From a bacterium (lineage in GTDB: Bacteria; JAMCPX01), in contig JAJYLN010000004.1 in the NCBI GenBank assembly GCA_021787665.1, forward strand, positions 73,265 to 137,264: 64,000 nucleotides of DNA. Reading direction: 5' to 3'. The position numbers and the translations under genes are program-made. This document shows, piece after piece, positions 1-9,039 of the stretch (positions are counted from its first letter, which is position 1; each line of letters starts with the position of its first letter). The notes below the pieces were generated by a model, which had not been told where the DNA came from, ran no database searches, and saw only the letters and a list, made by a program, of their open reading frames with translations.

Positions 1-3000
1 CCGGTATTCCTGGCTCAAAATTGTGTTTCCCCTTCGTTATCGAGTCGAAGATCCTCGTCCTACCCTGTATGTCGTCGGACTTAACCGTGATCATCTCTTG
101 CAGCGAGTAGGCTGCCCCGTAAGCCTCGAACGCCCATACTTCCATCTCTCCGAGCCTCTGCCCTCCGAACTGGGCCTTTCCTCCGAGGGGCTGCTGGGTT
201 ACGAGAGAGTACGGGCCGACGGATCGTGCGTGTATCTTTTCCTCTACCAGGTGATGCAGTTTCATCATGTACATGACGCCGACCGTCACCTTTGCCCTAA
301 ACGGCTCGCCCGTCTTCCCGTCGTAGAGCACTATCTGCCCGTCCTCCGGCAAGTTTGAGATCTTCAGGAGTTCCTTTATCTCGTTCTCCGTGGCGCCGTT
401 AAAGACCTCGGTCGTTACCCTGATGCCGTTCACCAGCCTCCCCGCATACTCGAGGAGCTCGCTGTCGCTGAGGTCATCCACGACCTTGACGATCCCTGTG
501 TTGCTGTAAATGTCCTTAAGATAATCCCGCAGTTTTCCCGCGCTGTAGTTGTCATCGAGATACTCCTGGATCTGCTCACCCAGCTCCTTTGCGGCCCACC
601 CGAGGTGCGTCTCGAGTATTTGGCCGACATTCAGCCTCGAAGGAACACCGAGCGGGTTCAGGATGATATCTATCGGTCTCCCGTCGGGCAGGAACGGCAT
701 GTCCTCGGCGGGCACGATTCTCGAAACAACTCCCTTGTTTCCGTGTCTGCCTGCCATCTTGTCGCCAGCGTACAGCTTCCGCTTCGTTGCAATAAAGACC
801 TTCACCAGCTTGAAGACCCCTACGGGCAGCTCGTCGCCGCGCTTCAGCCTGTTTATCTTTTGATCGAAGATTGACTTGATCACATCCTTCTGCTCGATTG
901 TCGAGTCGACGACCCGTCTTACCTTCTCCTGCAACTTGCTGCCTGCCATAAAATTGACCGACATCCATTTCTCCATCGGCAGCTTCGTGATGTGCTCGAT
1001 GGTTATGGCGTCCCCGCGCTTGAGGGATATCTTCCTTCTCTCGTCCGAGAACTTCTCTCCGACCTTCTCTCCTACGAGTAGCTTGCGCAGGTGCTCCTTC
1101 ATCGTTTCCTCGATGATACCCAGCTCTTCTTCCTGATCGGCATGCAGCCGCACGAGTTCTTGGTCTTTCGTCCTGTCCTTGTCCGCCGAGGAGTTCTTCC
1201 TCGAAAAGATCCTGACGTCCACAACGGTGCCGTGGACACCCGGCTTTACCCGCAGGGACGTGTCCTTGACGTCCCCTGCCTTGTCCCCGAAGATCGCCTT
1301 GAGCAGCCTCTCCTCAGGTGTCGGCTGAGACTCACCCTTCGGTGTTACCTTCCCCACGAGTATATCACCCGCCTTGACCTCAGCGCCGATCCTGACAACG
1401 CCGTTCTCGTCCAGGTCCTTCAGGCTCTCCTCGCTGACATTGGGTATGTCCCTGGTTATCTCTTCTCTGCCGACCTTCAGTTCCCTGGCGGAGCACTCAT
1501 ACTCCTCGATGTGGATGGACGTAAAAATGTCTTCCTTGTTGATTCTCTCGCTCACGATGATCGAGTCCTCGTAGTTGTAACCGTTCCACGGCATAAAGGC
1601 CACGACGACATTCTTCCCGAGTGCCAGCTCTCCGTTAGCAACAGCCGCTCCGTCCGCAATCACATCTCCCTTTTTCACATGCTGTCCCGCCTTGACGATG
1701 GGCACCTGGTTCAGACACGTCCCCTGGTTCGACTTCTGGAACTTATGGAGATTGTATATCTTAACGGTCGGTCCCTTGCTTCTGTTCATGTACTGGATAA
1801 CGATCTTCTTGGCATCGACCGACGTCACGACACCGTCGTCCTCGGTCACGACAACGACGCCCGAGTTCTTCGCAATGTAACCTTCGATCCCCGTGGCAAC
1901 CAGCGGGGACTCCGTCTTTATGAGCGGCACCGCCTGTCTCTGCATGTTCGATCCCATCAGTGCTCTGTTGGCGTCGTCGTGCTCGAGGAACGGTATCAGT
2001 GCTGCGGCAGCCGATACGAGCTGCACCGGAGAGACGTCCATGAGATCGACTTCGTCACGGTGGACCATGAGGAACTCACCGTTCCTCCGCGCAGCGACAT
2101 ACTCCTCGATGATCTTTTTGTTGTGGTCGAGCGCCGTATTGGCCTGCGCTATCGTTTTGTTCTCTTCATCGATCGCCGATACATACACGATCTCGTCGGT
2201 CGCGATGTTGTTTTTAACGACCCGGTAGGGCGTCCTGAGAAACCCGAACTCGTCCACCTTTGCGTAGGTGCTCATCGAAGCGATAAGACCGATGTTGGGT
2301 CCTTCCGGCGTCTCTATCGGACAGATTCTTCCGTAGTGGGTGGTATGGACGTCCCTCACCTCGAAGCCTGCCCTCTCTCTGGTCAGTCCTCCCGGGCCGA
2401 GGGCAGATAGCCTCCTCTTGTGCGTGATCTCGGCAAGCGGGTTGGTCTGGTCCATGAACTGCGAAAGCTGGCTGCCTCCGAAAAACTCCTTGATCGCCGC
2501 GGTCACGGGCTTCGGGTTTATCAGCTCGGACGGCATGAGTGTCTGGAGATCGTGGGTGAACTTTTCTTTTATCGTCTTCGCCATCCTCAAAAGACCAAGT
2601 TTGAATTGGTTTTCCAGGAGTTCCCCGACCGTCCTTACGCGCCGGTTGCTCAGGTGATCGATATCATCGACCTCTCCTTTGCCGTTCTTGAGGTCGAAGA
2701 GATATTTGACCGTATCAACGATGTCTTCCCTGTCCAGTATCGTAACGTCGAGGGGTATGTTCTTCCCGAGTCGGCTGTTTAGTTTCAGTCTGCCGACCCT
2801 CGTCAGGTTGTACTTCGCCTTTGAGAAGAACATGTCCTCATAGAAAGAGCGGGCTATCTCCGGGGTATAGGACTCGTTCGGCTTCAGCTTGGAATAGAAC
2901 TCCTCAATCGCTTCCTGCTTTGCGGTCATCCTGTCAAGCAGCAGGGTGTCGCGCATGCCACCGCTTATGGATATGTTGTCGTAGAATATGAACTCCAGCT

Positions 3001-4018
3001 TCTCCACTCCGTTGGCGAGGAGCTTATCGAATATCTCCTTCGTGATGCCCTCGTTGCACTTCATGACGACATTGCCGTCCTTGTCCATCACGTTCCCGAC
3101 CGATACTCTGCCATCGATGTCGTTATAGCGTACCGGGATAGATTTGATCTTGCGCGACGCTATTCTCCTCACCAGATTCCTGGTGATCTTCGTGCCCGCG
3201 GGCACCACAATCTCATCGGAGGCAGGATCTTTTATATCGAGGCTGAACTTCCTGTTCAAGAGGAGCTCGTAGTCCAGTTCCATCGTCAGCTGATTGCCCT
3301 TGACTTTGACAAACTCCGTCTTGTAGAACCTTCGCAGTATCTCCTCCTCCGTATAGCCGAGGGCCTTCAGGAGTACGGTCGCATAGAATTTCTTTTTCTT
3401 GTCCACTTTTACATACATGATATCTTTCTGATCGAACTCAAAATCGAGCCATGACCCTTCGTAGGGTATAATCCTCGCCATGTAGACGGGCCTGCCCGTA
3501 CTCTGAATCTTGAGCTTGTCGTACTCGAAGAACACGCCGGGTGAACGGTGCAACTGGCTGACGATGACCCTCTCGATCCCGTTTATTATGAAGGTTCCGT
3601 TCGATGTCATTATCGGTATCTCACCAAAAAACACCTCCTGCTCCTTTATATCCCGTATGGTCTTCGTTTTTGTCTCCGGATCGACGTCCTTTAAGATAAG
3701 CCTTACCATGAGCTTCATGGGCATCGTGTACGTCAGGCTCTTTTCCTTACACTCATCGACGCTGTATGCAGGAGGATCCAGCAGGTACTTTACGAACTCG
3801 AGCGAAGCTGTCTCGTTGTAGTCCTTTATCGGGAAGACAACGTTGAAGGCACCCTGAAGGCCAACATTGCCTCGTTCTTCGGGTTTGAGATCAGCCTGCA
3901 GAAACTGGTTAAAGGAATTCAACTGCACCTCGATAAGATCCGGGATGTCCATCAGTGCATGGAACTTCCTGAAATCTTTTCTCGGCGCAAAAGACTCGTT
4001 TGATTCTTTGACAGTCAT
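1..4018 (-). CDS. rpoB: RNA polymerase beta subunit (3' end outside window)
   Basis: Catalytic beta subunit of RNA polymerase. Reading the minus strand from the ATG at 4018 gives an unbroken frame of 1,339 codons to the window edge; by comparison with the family only a short C-terminal piece is missing. The protein begins MTVKESNESF. The rifampicin-pocket block is intact around 2290-2510 (FFGGSQLSQFMDQTNPL, then ITHKRRLSALGPGG), and is followed by CPIETPEGPNIGLI and later by GRHGNKG. The start is fixed by a GGGAGG ribosome site about ten bases upstream. It is the last visible gene of the tuf-rpmG-secE-nusG-rplKAJL-rpoB superoperon and lies 202 bases after rplL, across a structured spacer; rpoC would be expected beyond the edge. 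No insertions or disruptions were seen. Confidence 0.98.
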   Translation of the reverse strand, partial: MTVKESNESFAPRKDFRKFHALMDIPDLIEVQLNSFNQFLQADLKPEERGNVGLQGAFNVVFPIKDYNETASLEFVKYLLDPPAYSVDECKEKSLTYTMPMKLMVRLILKDVDPETKTKTIRDIKEQEVFFGEIPIMTSNGTFIINGIERVIVSQLHRSPGVFFEYDKLKIQSTGRPVYMARIIPYEGSWLDFEFDQKDIMYVKVDKKKKFYATVLLKALGYTEEEILRRFYKTEFVKVKGNQLTMELDYELLLNRKFSLDIKDPASDEIVVPAGTKITRNLVRRIASRKIKSIPVRYNDIDGRVSVGNVMDKDGNVVMKCNEGITKEIFDKLLANGVEKLEFIFYDNISISGGMRDTLLLDRMTAKQEAIEEFYSKLKPNESYTPEIARSFYEDMFFSKAKYNLTRVGRLKLNSRLGKNIPLDVTILDREDIVDTVKYLFDLKNGKGEVDDIDHLSNRRVRTVGELLENQFKLGLLRMAKTIKEKFTHDLQTLMPSELINPKPVTAAIKEFFGGSQLSQFMDQTNPLAEITHKRRLSALGPGGLTRERAGFEVRDVHTTHYGRICPIETPEGPNIGLIASMSTYAKVDEFGFLRTPYRVVKNNIATDEIVYVSAIDEENKTIAQANTALDHNKKIIEEYVAARRNGEFLMVHRDEVDLMDVSPVQLVSAAAALIPFLEHDDANRALMGSNMQRQAVPLIKTESPLVATGIEGYIAKNSGVVVVTEDDGVVTSVDAKKIVIQYMNRSKGPTVKIYNLHKFQKSNQGTCLNQVPIVKAGQHVKKGDVIADGAAVANGELALGKNVVVAFMPWNGYNYEDSIIVSERINKEDIFTSIHIEEYECSARELKVGREEITRDIPNVSEESLKDLDENGVVRIGAEVKAGDILVGKVTPKGESQPTPEERLLKAIFGDKAGDVKDTSLRVKPGVHGTVVDVRIFSRKNSSADKDRTKDQELVRLHADQEEELGIIEETMKEHLRKLLVGEKVGEKFSDERRKISLKRGDAITIEHITKLPMEKWMSVNFMAGSKLQEKVRRVVDSTIEQKDVIKSIFDQKINRLKRGDELPVGVFKLVKVFIATKRKLYAGDKMAGRHGNKGVVSRIVPAEDMPFLPDGRPIDIILNPLGVPSRLNVGQILETHLGWAAKELGEQIQEYLDDNYSAGKLRDYLKDIYSNTGIVKVVDDLSDSELLEYAGRLVNGIRVTTEVFNGATENEIKELLKISNLPEDGQIVLYDGKTGEPFRAKVTVGVMYMMKLHHLVEEKIHARSVGPYSLVTQQPLGGKAQFGGQRLGEMEVWAFEAYGAAYSLQEMITVKSDDIQGRTRIFDSITKGKHNFEPGIP

Positions 4019-4060
4019 ATCGTTATTTACCTCCCACAGGAATAAAACAATACCTCAACG

Positions 4061-4147
4061 TCTGTTACCGGGCCCGGTAGATATCGTTACCTTGCCGATT
4101 CAGAAACAGCGGACAGGCCACTCCCTTGTCCTCCTATCGGTAACAGA
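4061..4147 (-). promoter_or_regulatory. Structured rplL-rpoB spacer (attenuator-like)
   Basis: The 202-base rplL-rpoB spacer has a perfect 10-bp inverted repeat (4061-4070 with 4138-4147, arms TCTGTTACCG/CGGTAACAGA). It encloses a GGACA/TGTCC hairpin (4111-4131) and a perfect 12-bp palindrome ACCGGGCCCGGT (4067-4078). The palindrome shares bases with the long stem, so the two folds exclude each other. E. coli has an attenuator and an RNase III site between the same genes, so a comparable role is possible. No T-tract follows the hairpins, so simple intrinsic termination is not shown. Confidence 0.45.
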
Positions 4148-4220
4148 AGGAGCACCGAGTGCCTGTCGCAGATATATCCTTCACGCCGTTCAGAACAACA
4201 ACTTCTGTGCTTTCTGGTAT

Positions 4221-4649
4221 TTATTTAACTTCTACCTTTGCTCCGACCGCTTCAAGCTGTTGCTTTATTTTCGCTGCATCTTCCTTGGATACGCCTTCCT
4301 TGACCACCTTGGGAGCGGTTTCAACAAGCTCTTTTGCCTCTTTCAGGCCGAGACTCGTTATCACCCTGATCTCCTTGATGACCTTGATCTTTTCAGCGCC
4401 GGCGTCCGTCAGGCTGACAGTGAACTCTGTCTTCTCTTCTGCCGGCTGCTGCGGAGCAGCGCTGCTCTGGGCACCTGCAGCGACTGCAGCACCCATGACC
4501 GGCATCGCGGCTGCCTTAATGCCGAACTTGTCTTCGAGCGCTTTTACCAGTTCTGCAAGCTCCATAACATTCATCCTTGATATGGCAGACAGGATTTCGT
4601 CTTTGGTCAGCGTTACCTCTTTTTCAGCGAGGCCTTCCTTTGTAGTCAT
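4221..4649 (-). CDS. rplL: 50S ribosomal protein L7/L12
   Basis: Stalk protein of the 50S subunit that recruits translational GTPases. The 142-residue product has the expected N-terminal dimerisation helices ([20 protein letters not shown]), an Ala/Pro/Gln hinge near residues 50-72, and a conserved C-terminal domain containing [21 protein letters not shown] and ending KVEVK. The first ten or so residues ([10 protein letters not shown]) form a short extension compared with typical L7/L12. The ATG at 4649 has an AGGAGG site five bases upstream. It lies 11 bases after rplJ in the ribosomal operon. Confidence 0.97.
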   Translation of the reverse strand: MTTKEGLAEKEVTLTKDEILSAISRMNVMELAELVKALEDKFGIKAAAMPVMGAAVAAGAQSSAAPQQPAEEKTEFTVSLTDAGAEKIKVIKEIRVITSLGLKEAKELVETAPKVVKEGVSKEDAAKIKQQLEAVGAKVEVK

Positions 4650-4660
4650 TACCTACCTCC

Positions 4661-5182
4661 TCATTTTTTTTGTTCGTTCTGTAGTATTCCATGCAAAACC
4701 GTTATCAACCCCGCTATCGGTGAAGCGGCAGCGTTGACAAGTCTGGACATCGGCGCATTCAGCGTGCTCAACAGCATACCGACCAGGGCGTTCCTATCAG
4801 GCAGGGTAGAGAACAGAACCACCTTATCAGCGGCCATAAAAGAATGATTCATGATACCTGCCTTGATGACCAGCAGTGGATTGTTCTTCGAAAACCCGAC
4901 GATCTGTTTTGCGATCGCAGAGGGATCACCGTAGGCGAACATAACGGCGGTCGAGCCCGTGAATGTCTCCTCCGTAATCCCAGGTATCGTGTCCCTGATC
5001 GACAGGAGAAATAGCGTATTCTTGACTATTTTGAGGTCTCCGTCGCTCTTCCGCAGCTCTCTCCTGAGATTGGTGAGCTCTCCCACCTTCAGGCCCTTAT
5101 ACCCCGTGATAAAAATGGCCTTCGACTTCGCTATCTTTCCCTGTAACGTAGAAACGAGCTCCGCTTTGGATTGTTTATTCAT
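4661..5182 (-). CDS. rplJ: 50S ribosomal protein L10
   Basis: L10 anchors the L7/L12 dimers to the ribosomal stalk base. The 173-residue product starts MNKQSKAELVSTLQGKI, followed by the typical GLKVGELTNLRRELR segment and the long C-terminal helix that binds L12 (LVGMLLSTLNAPMSRLVNA). The start has a GAGGAAGG site. Only 28 bases separate it from rplA, so there is no long L10-leader of the enterobacterial type in front of it. Length and position are normal for the family. Confidence 0.97.
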   Translation of the reverse strand: MNKQSKAELVSTLQGKIAKSKAIFITGYKGLKVGELTNLRRELRKSDGDLKIVKNTLFLLSIRDTIPGITEETFTGSTAVMFAYGDPSAIAKQIVGFSKNNPLLVIKAGIMNHSFMAADKVVLFSTLPDRNALVGMLLSTLNAPMSRLVNAAASPIAGLITVLHGILQNEQKK

Positions 5183-5210
5183 TGAGAACCTTCCTCACCG
5201 TATAGTGAAT

Positions 5211-5897
5211 TTATCGATACCGAGAAATTTCGAGCTTGATGCTCGGCCCCATCGTCGTCGACAGGTAAGCACTCTTCAGGAACTGTCCCTTGGTCGTAGC
5301 GGGCTTCAGGGATTTGAACTTCTCCATCACCGCATCGAAGTTTCCAGCCAGCTTGTCCTCAGAGAAGGACTTCTTCCCTATCACCGTGTGTACCACTCCT
5401 CCCTTGTCGTTCTTTATCTCTATCTTGCCTGCCTTCGCATCTTTTACCGCCCTGGCAATCTCGAACGTCACGGTGCCGAGCTTGGGGTTCGGCATCAATT
5501 TCTTGGGTCCGAGGATCTTGCCGAGCTTGCTCACGATTCCCATGAGGTCCGGCGTCGCGATGACCGTGTCAAAATCGAGCCACCCGGCTATGACCTTGTT
5601 CACGAGCTCTTCGGAGCCGGCGTAGTCAGCGCCTGCATCCAGTGCCTCTTTTTCGTTCTTCGTGAAAACGGCTACCTTTACCTGCTTCCCGAGGCCATAC
5701 GGCAGAACGACAGTCCCCCGTATGTTCTGATCGGTCTGTTTCGTATTGATACTGAGATTGACGGCCAGGTCCACGGTCTCATCGAACTTTGGTCCCTGAA
5801 GATCCTTCAGGAGCTTTATGCCGTCCTTAAATTCATACACGTTGTTCCGATCAATCCGCTTCATCTCTTCGTTAAATTTTTTCCCGTGTCTTTTCAT
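5211..5897 (-). CDS. rplA: 50S ribosomal protein L1
   Basis: L1 protein of the mobile L1 stalk, binding 23S rRNA. The 228 residues include the signature MGIVSKLGKILGPKKLMPNPKLGTV in the middle of the chain and the C-terminal LKPATTKGQFLKSAYLSTTMGPS. Length is normal. It follows rplK by 11 bases and precedes rplJ in the usual order. In other bacteria L1 represses its own operon by binding an L1-like site in the leader; no such site was identified here. Confidence 0.97.
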   Translation of the reverse strand: MKRHGKKFNEEMKRIDRNNVYEFKDGIKLLKDLQGPKFDETVDLAVNLSINTKQTDQNIRGTVVLPYGLGKQVKVAVFTKNEKEALDAGADYAGSEELVNKVIAGWLDFDTVIATPDLMGIVSKLGKILGPKKLMPNPKLGTVTFEIARAVKDAKAGKIEIKNDKGGVVHTVIGKKSFSEDKLAGNFDAVMEKFKSLKPATTKGQFLKSAYLSTTMGPSIKLEISRYR

Positions 5898-5908
5898 GAT
5901 AGGCTACC

Positions 5909-6334
5909 TCAGCCGATTTCTACTCCCATACTCTTTGCCGTACCTTCTATTATCTTCACCGCGCTATCGACATCATAAGCTCCCAGATCTGCCATCTTTT
6001 GGTTCGCAATGTCAACAAGCTGCGTCCTCGTGATCTTTCCCACCTTGTTCTTCTTGGGATCACCGGATCCCTTCTCGATCTTCAGGGCCATCTTTATCAA
6101 TACAGACGCGGGTGGGGTCTTCGTAATAAACGAAAAAGTTCTGTCCGAATAAATAGTCACTAACGCAGGTATAATCAAGCCTTCCTGCATCTTCGACGTT
6201 CTCGCGTTGAATGCCTTGCAGAACTCCATGATATTTACCCCATGCTGGCCGAGCGCCGGGCCCACCGGCGGGGCCGGGTTGGCCTTGCCGGCCGGTATCT
6301 GTAATTTGACTTTCGCTATCGCCGTTTTCGCCAT
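5909..6334 (-). CDS. rplK: 50S ribosomal protein L11
   Basis: L11 binds the GTPase-associated centre of 23S rRNA and is needed for RelA-type sensing. The 141 residues carry the N-terminal [23 protein letters not shown] motif with its conserved prolines and [12 protein letters not shown], and end with the rRNA-binding domain ([12 protein letters not shown]). Length and order (after nusG, 11 bases) are standard. Confidence 0.97.
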   Translation of the reverse strand: MAKTAIAKVKLQIPAGKANPAPPVGPALGQHGVNIMEFCKAFNARTSKMQEGLIIPALVTIYSDRTFSFITKTPPASVLIKMALKIEKGSGDPKKNKVGKITRTQLVDIANQKMADLGAYDVDSAVKIIEGTAKSMGVEIG

Positions 6335-6345
6335 CTCGTACTCCT

Positions 6346-6879
6346 TTAATTTTTCTCAACCTGATTGAAGTTGACCTCAACCGGCGTCGATCTGCCGAAT
6401 ATGCTGACCAGCACCCGCAGCCTTCCCTTGTCGGCCTTTACCTCCTCGACTATCCCGTTGAAGCTCGCAAACGGGCCGTCTATCACCCGTACGCTCTCGC
6501 CCGTTTCGAATGACAGCTTGGGTTTGGGCTTTACCGTCCTTTCCTGAATCTCAGAGATAAGCCGGTTCACTTCCTCGTCCGGCACGGAGGGGATTGACCT
6601 GATGTCCTTTCCCCCACCGACGAAGCCGGTGACCATAGGAGTGGACTTGACAATATAAAAGGTTTCCTCGGTCGGTTCCAGTTGTATAAGGATATAGCCG
6701 GGAAAGAACTTCTGCTTTGACTTTTTCTTGACGCCATTGACGATCTCGATCACGTCGGCCTGCGGTACCAATATGGTGCCGAAGAGAGGTTCCTTCCCTA
6801 TCCCCTTGATCTTCTTGATCAGGGCGTCCTTCACCTTTTCCTCATAGCCGGAATATGTATGAACAACGTACCACTTCAT
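6346..6879 (-). CDS. nusG: Transcription termination/antitermination protein NusG
   Basis: NusG couples RNA polymerase to Rho or to the ribosome. The start chosen is the ATG at 6879 ([16 protein letters not shown]), which gives 177 residues and the standard NGN domain; the frame is open further upstream but that reading covers secE. The C-terminal KOW domain contains [20 protein letters not shown] and ends with [16 protein letters not shown]. The start overlaps the secE stop as ATGA, so the two are probably translationally coupled. Confidence 0.97.
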   Translation of the reverse strand: MKWYVVHTYSGYEEKVKDALIKKIKGIGKEPLFGTILVPQADVIEIVNGVKKKSKQKFFPGYILIQLEPTEETFYIVKSTPMVTGFVGGGKDIRSIPSVPDEEVNRLISEIQERTVKPKPKLSFETGESVRVIDGPFASFNGIVEEVKADKGRLRVLVSIFGRSTPVEVNFNQVEKN

Positions 6880-7079
6880 TTGAATATCAGGCTCATGATA
6901 TAGCTGAAGCCGAGATCTGCGATATTGAGGTACACGGCCGTCAAGATCACCACCACGATGATAACGACGGTCGACGTCGAGATCTGCTTCCTCGTAGGCC
7001 ACGCCACCTTTTTCAGCTCGGTAATCACCTCGCTGTAGAAGAGCTTCACGCGTTCTGTAAAAGTTATCTCATTTTCCAT
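6876..7079 (-). CDS. secE: Preprotein translocase subunit SecE
   Basis: Essential small subunit of the SecYEG channel. The 67-residue single-span form has an amphipathic helix with the motif ITELKKVAWPTRKQ followed by one membrane helix (about residues 38-58). This is the short type, not the three-span enterobacterial form. It sits between tRNA-Trp and nusG, overlapping nusG by four bases. Confidence 0.96.
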   Translation of the reverse strand: MENEITFTERVKLFYSEVITELKKVAWPTRKQISTSTVVIIVVVILTAVYLNIADLGFSYIMSLIFK

Positions 7080-7099
7080 AACTGTCTCTCTTATTAGTC

Positions 7100-7172
7100 C
7101 AGGTCAGGAGGGACTCGAACCCCCAACAGCCGGTTTTGGAGACCGGTACTCTACCAGTTGAGCTACTGACCT
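7100..7172 (-). tRNA. tRNA-Trp (anticodon CCA)
   Basis: A full cloverleaf reads on the minus strand: acceptor AGGTCAG/CTGACCT, D-arm GCTC/GAGT, anticodon loop CTCCAAA giving CCA, and T-arm with TTCGAGT. The discriminator is G, as expected for tryptophan. The CCA end is not encoded. Its first two bases are also the last two bases of the rpmG stop codon. It lies inside the tuf-rpoB operon just before secE. Confidence 0.96.
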
Positions 7173-7320
7173 ATTTGGTCTCCTTGTGTTCGGTATGCTT
7201 TCTGCAATGCGGACAGTACTTCCTGAGTCCCACCCTGTCGGGAGTATTCTTCTTGTTTTTCTCGCTCGTATAGTTCCTGTTCTTGCATACCGTGCATGCC
7301 AGAATAATCATTGTCCTCAT
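7171..7320 (-). CDS. rpmG: 50S ribosomal protein L33
   Basis: A 49-residue L33. Reading from the ATG at 7320 gives [19 protein letters not shown], which aligns without gaps to the family start, so this ATG was preferred over an inner one at 7311. Two CxxC pairs (CTVC and CPHC) are present, so this is the zinc-binding form. The stop codon TAG at 7171-7173 overlaps the 5' end of tRNA-Trp by two bases, so the tRNA end must be cut from the same transcript that carries the L33 stop. Confidence 0.95.
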   Translation of the reverse strand: MRTMIILACTVCKNRNYTSEKNKKNTPDRVGLRKYCPHCRKHTEHKETK

Positions 7321-7345
7321 GTGTACCCCCGGGTAATCCCCCGTT

Positions 7346-8536
7346 TTACTCTACGATCTCCGTGACGACGCCTGCGCCCACCGTCTTTCCGCCTTCCCGG
7401 ATCGCAAACCGCAGCCCCTTCTCCATCGCTATCGGCACGATCAGATCCCCTTCCAGCGTGATGTTGTCTCCCGGCATCACCATCTCCACGCCCTGCGGCA
7501 GCTTCACCACCCCAGTCACATCCGTCGTCCTGAAGTAGAACTGCGGCCGGTACCCCGTGAAAAACGGCGTGTGCCTCCCCCCTTCTTCCTTCGTCAATAC
7601 ATACAGCTCTCCCTTGAACTTCGTGTGCGGTGTGATGCTCCCTGGCTTCGCCACTACCTGCCCTCGTTCTACCTCTTCCTTCTTCGTCCCCCTCAATAAT
7701 ACCCCGATGTTGTCTCCAGCTCGCCCCTCGTCCAGTACCTTCCGGAACATCTCTACCCCGGTCACCACCGTCTTCCCTGTCGGCTTTATCCCCACTATCT
7801 CTATCTCTTCCCCTACCGTTACCTTCCCTCGCTCCACTCTCCCTGTCACCACCGTCCCTCGCCCGCTGATGCTGAATACATCCTCCACGGGCATCAAAAA
7901 CGGCTTCTCGATCTCCCGCTGCGGCTCTGGTATGTAGCTGTCGATCGCCTCCATCAGCTTCATGATCGACCCTTCCCCCATCTCTCCCTTGTCTCCTTCC
8001 AATGCCTTGAGCGCACTCCCGATCACGACGGGCACCTTATCCCCAGGAAACTTGTACTGCGTCAGAAGCTCTCTTACCTCGAGCTCCACAAGGTCCAACA
8101 GCTCCTTGTCGTCCACCATGTCAGCCTTGTTGATGTATACCACAATGTACGGAACGCCTACCTGCCGCGCCAACAATATGTGCTCCCTCGTCTGAGGCAT
8201 CGGTCCGTCCGCTGCACTTACCACAAGAATCGCCCCGTCCATCTGCGCCGCCCCGGTTATCATGTTCTTGATGTAGTCCGCATGCCCCGGACAGTCTACA
8301 TGCGCATAGTGCCGCTTCGCTGTCTCGTACTCTACATGCGATATCGATATCGTTATCCCGCGCTCCCGCTCCTCCGGCGCCTTGTCTATCTGATCAAATG
8401 GAATGAAATTCGCCAGCTTCTTCTCCGACAACACCTTCGTTATCGCTGCTGTCAACGTCGTCTTCCCGTGGTCGATATGCCCTATCGTCCCCACATTCAG
8501 GTGCGGCTTCTTCCGCTCAAATTTCGCCTTGCCCAT
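7346..8536 (-). CDS. tuf: Elongation factor Tu
   Basis: EF-Tu delivers aminoacyl-tRNA to the ribosome. The 396 residues are intact, with the GTPase motifs GHIDHGKT (near residue 19), DCPGH, NKADMVD and GSALKALEG, followed by domains 2 and 3 ([30 protein letters not shown]). It is preceded by four tRNA genes and followed by rpmG, the same order as E. coli tufB. Only this tuf copy is inside the window; a second copy elsewhere would be usual. Confidence 0.98.
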   Translation of the reverse strand: MGKAKFERKKPHLNVGTIGHIDHGKTTLTAAITKVLSEKKLANFIPFDQIDKAPEERERGITISISHVEYETAKRHYAHVDCPGHADYIKNMITGAAQMDGAILVVSAADGPMPQTREHILLARQVGVPYIVVYINKADMVDDKELLDLVELEVRELLTQYKFPGDKVPVVIGSALKALEGDKGEMGEGSIMKLMEAIDSYIPEPQREIEKPFLMPVEDVFSISGRGTVVTGRVERGKVTVGEEIEIVGIKPTGKTVVTGVEMFRKVLDEGRAGDNIGVLLRGTKKEEVERGQVVAKPGSITPHTKFKGELYVLTKEEGGRHTPFFTGYRPQFYFRTTDVTGVVKLPQGVEMVMPGDNITLEGDLIVPIAMEKGLRFAIREGGKTVGAGVVTEIVE

Positions 8537-8580
8537 CTATTTCTTACCTCCTTCCCTGCATCATACTCCCTGCAATTTTA

Positions 8581-8653
<73 letters not shown>

Positions 8654-8656
8654 ATA

Positions 8657-8729
<73 letters not shown>

Positions 8730-8778
8730 TTAATCCTTTAAAAGTCAATCAAAACTATAAAACTCAATCCAGGAGCAA

Positions 8779-8863
8779 TGGAGAGGGAAGGATTCGAACC
8801 TTCGTAGGCGCTATGGCCGGCAGTTTTACAGACTGCTCCCTTTAGCCACTCGGGCACCTCTCC
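8779..8863 (-). tRNA. tRNA-Tyr (anticodon GTA)
   Basis: A class II tRNA of 85 bases with a long variable arm. Acceptor GGAGAGG/CCTCTCC, anticodon stem GCAGT/ACTGC with loop CTGTAAA giving GTA, discriminator A. It corresponds to tyrU of the conserved cluster. Confidence 0.96.
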
Positions 8864-8903
8864 CCGTTTTGCTCGTTTACCACCACGCAACGATACCTTA
8901 CAC

Positions 8904-8976
8904 AGCTAGCGAGGGGACTCGAACCCTTAACCTGCTGATTACAAATCAGCTGCTCTACCAATTGAGCTACGCTAGC
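8904..8976 (-). tRNA. tRNA-Thr (anticodon TGT)
   Basis: Acceptor GCTAGCG/CGCTAGC, anticodon stem GCTGA/TCAGC with loop TTTGTAA giving TGT, discriminator T. It is the first gene of the operon, starting about ten bases after the predicted transcription start, and corresponds to thrU. Confidence 0.96.
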
Positions 8977-8992
8977 AAGTGATAAATTTTTG

Positions 8993-9020
8993 CTTATAAC
9001 ATATCAAAAAGTAGTGTCAA
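8993..9020 (-). promoter_or_regulatory. Sigma70 promoter of the tRNA-tuf-rpoB operon
   Basis: On the minus strand a perfect -35 TTGACA (9015-9020) is followed after 16 bases by TATAAG (8993-8998). A run of A/T lies immediately upstream and could act as an UP-element. The predicted start (about 8986) is just ahead of tRNA-Thr(TGT). The promoter sits between iorA and the tRNA cluster, reading in the same direction. Confidence 0.75.
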
Positions 9021-9039
9021 ACGTTTTTTTCACCGAAGC

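Noticed and set aside
1091-2410. Long open frame on the plus strand opposite rpoB
   Set aside because: It is antisense to the well-conserved rpoB core, is rich in Arg/Leu/Val/Asp as expected for an antisense frame of GC-rich coding DNA, and has no start signal or family motif.
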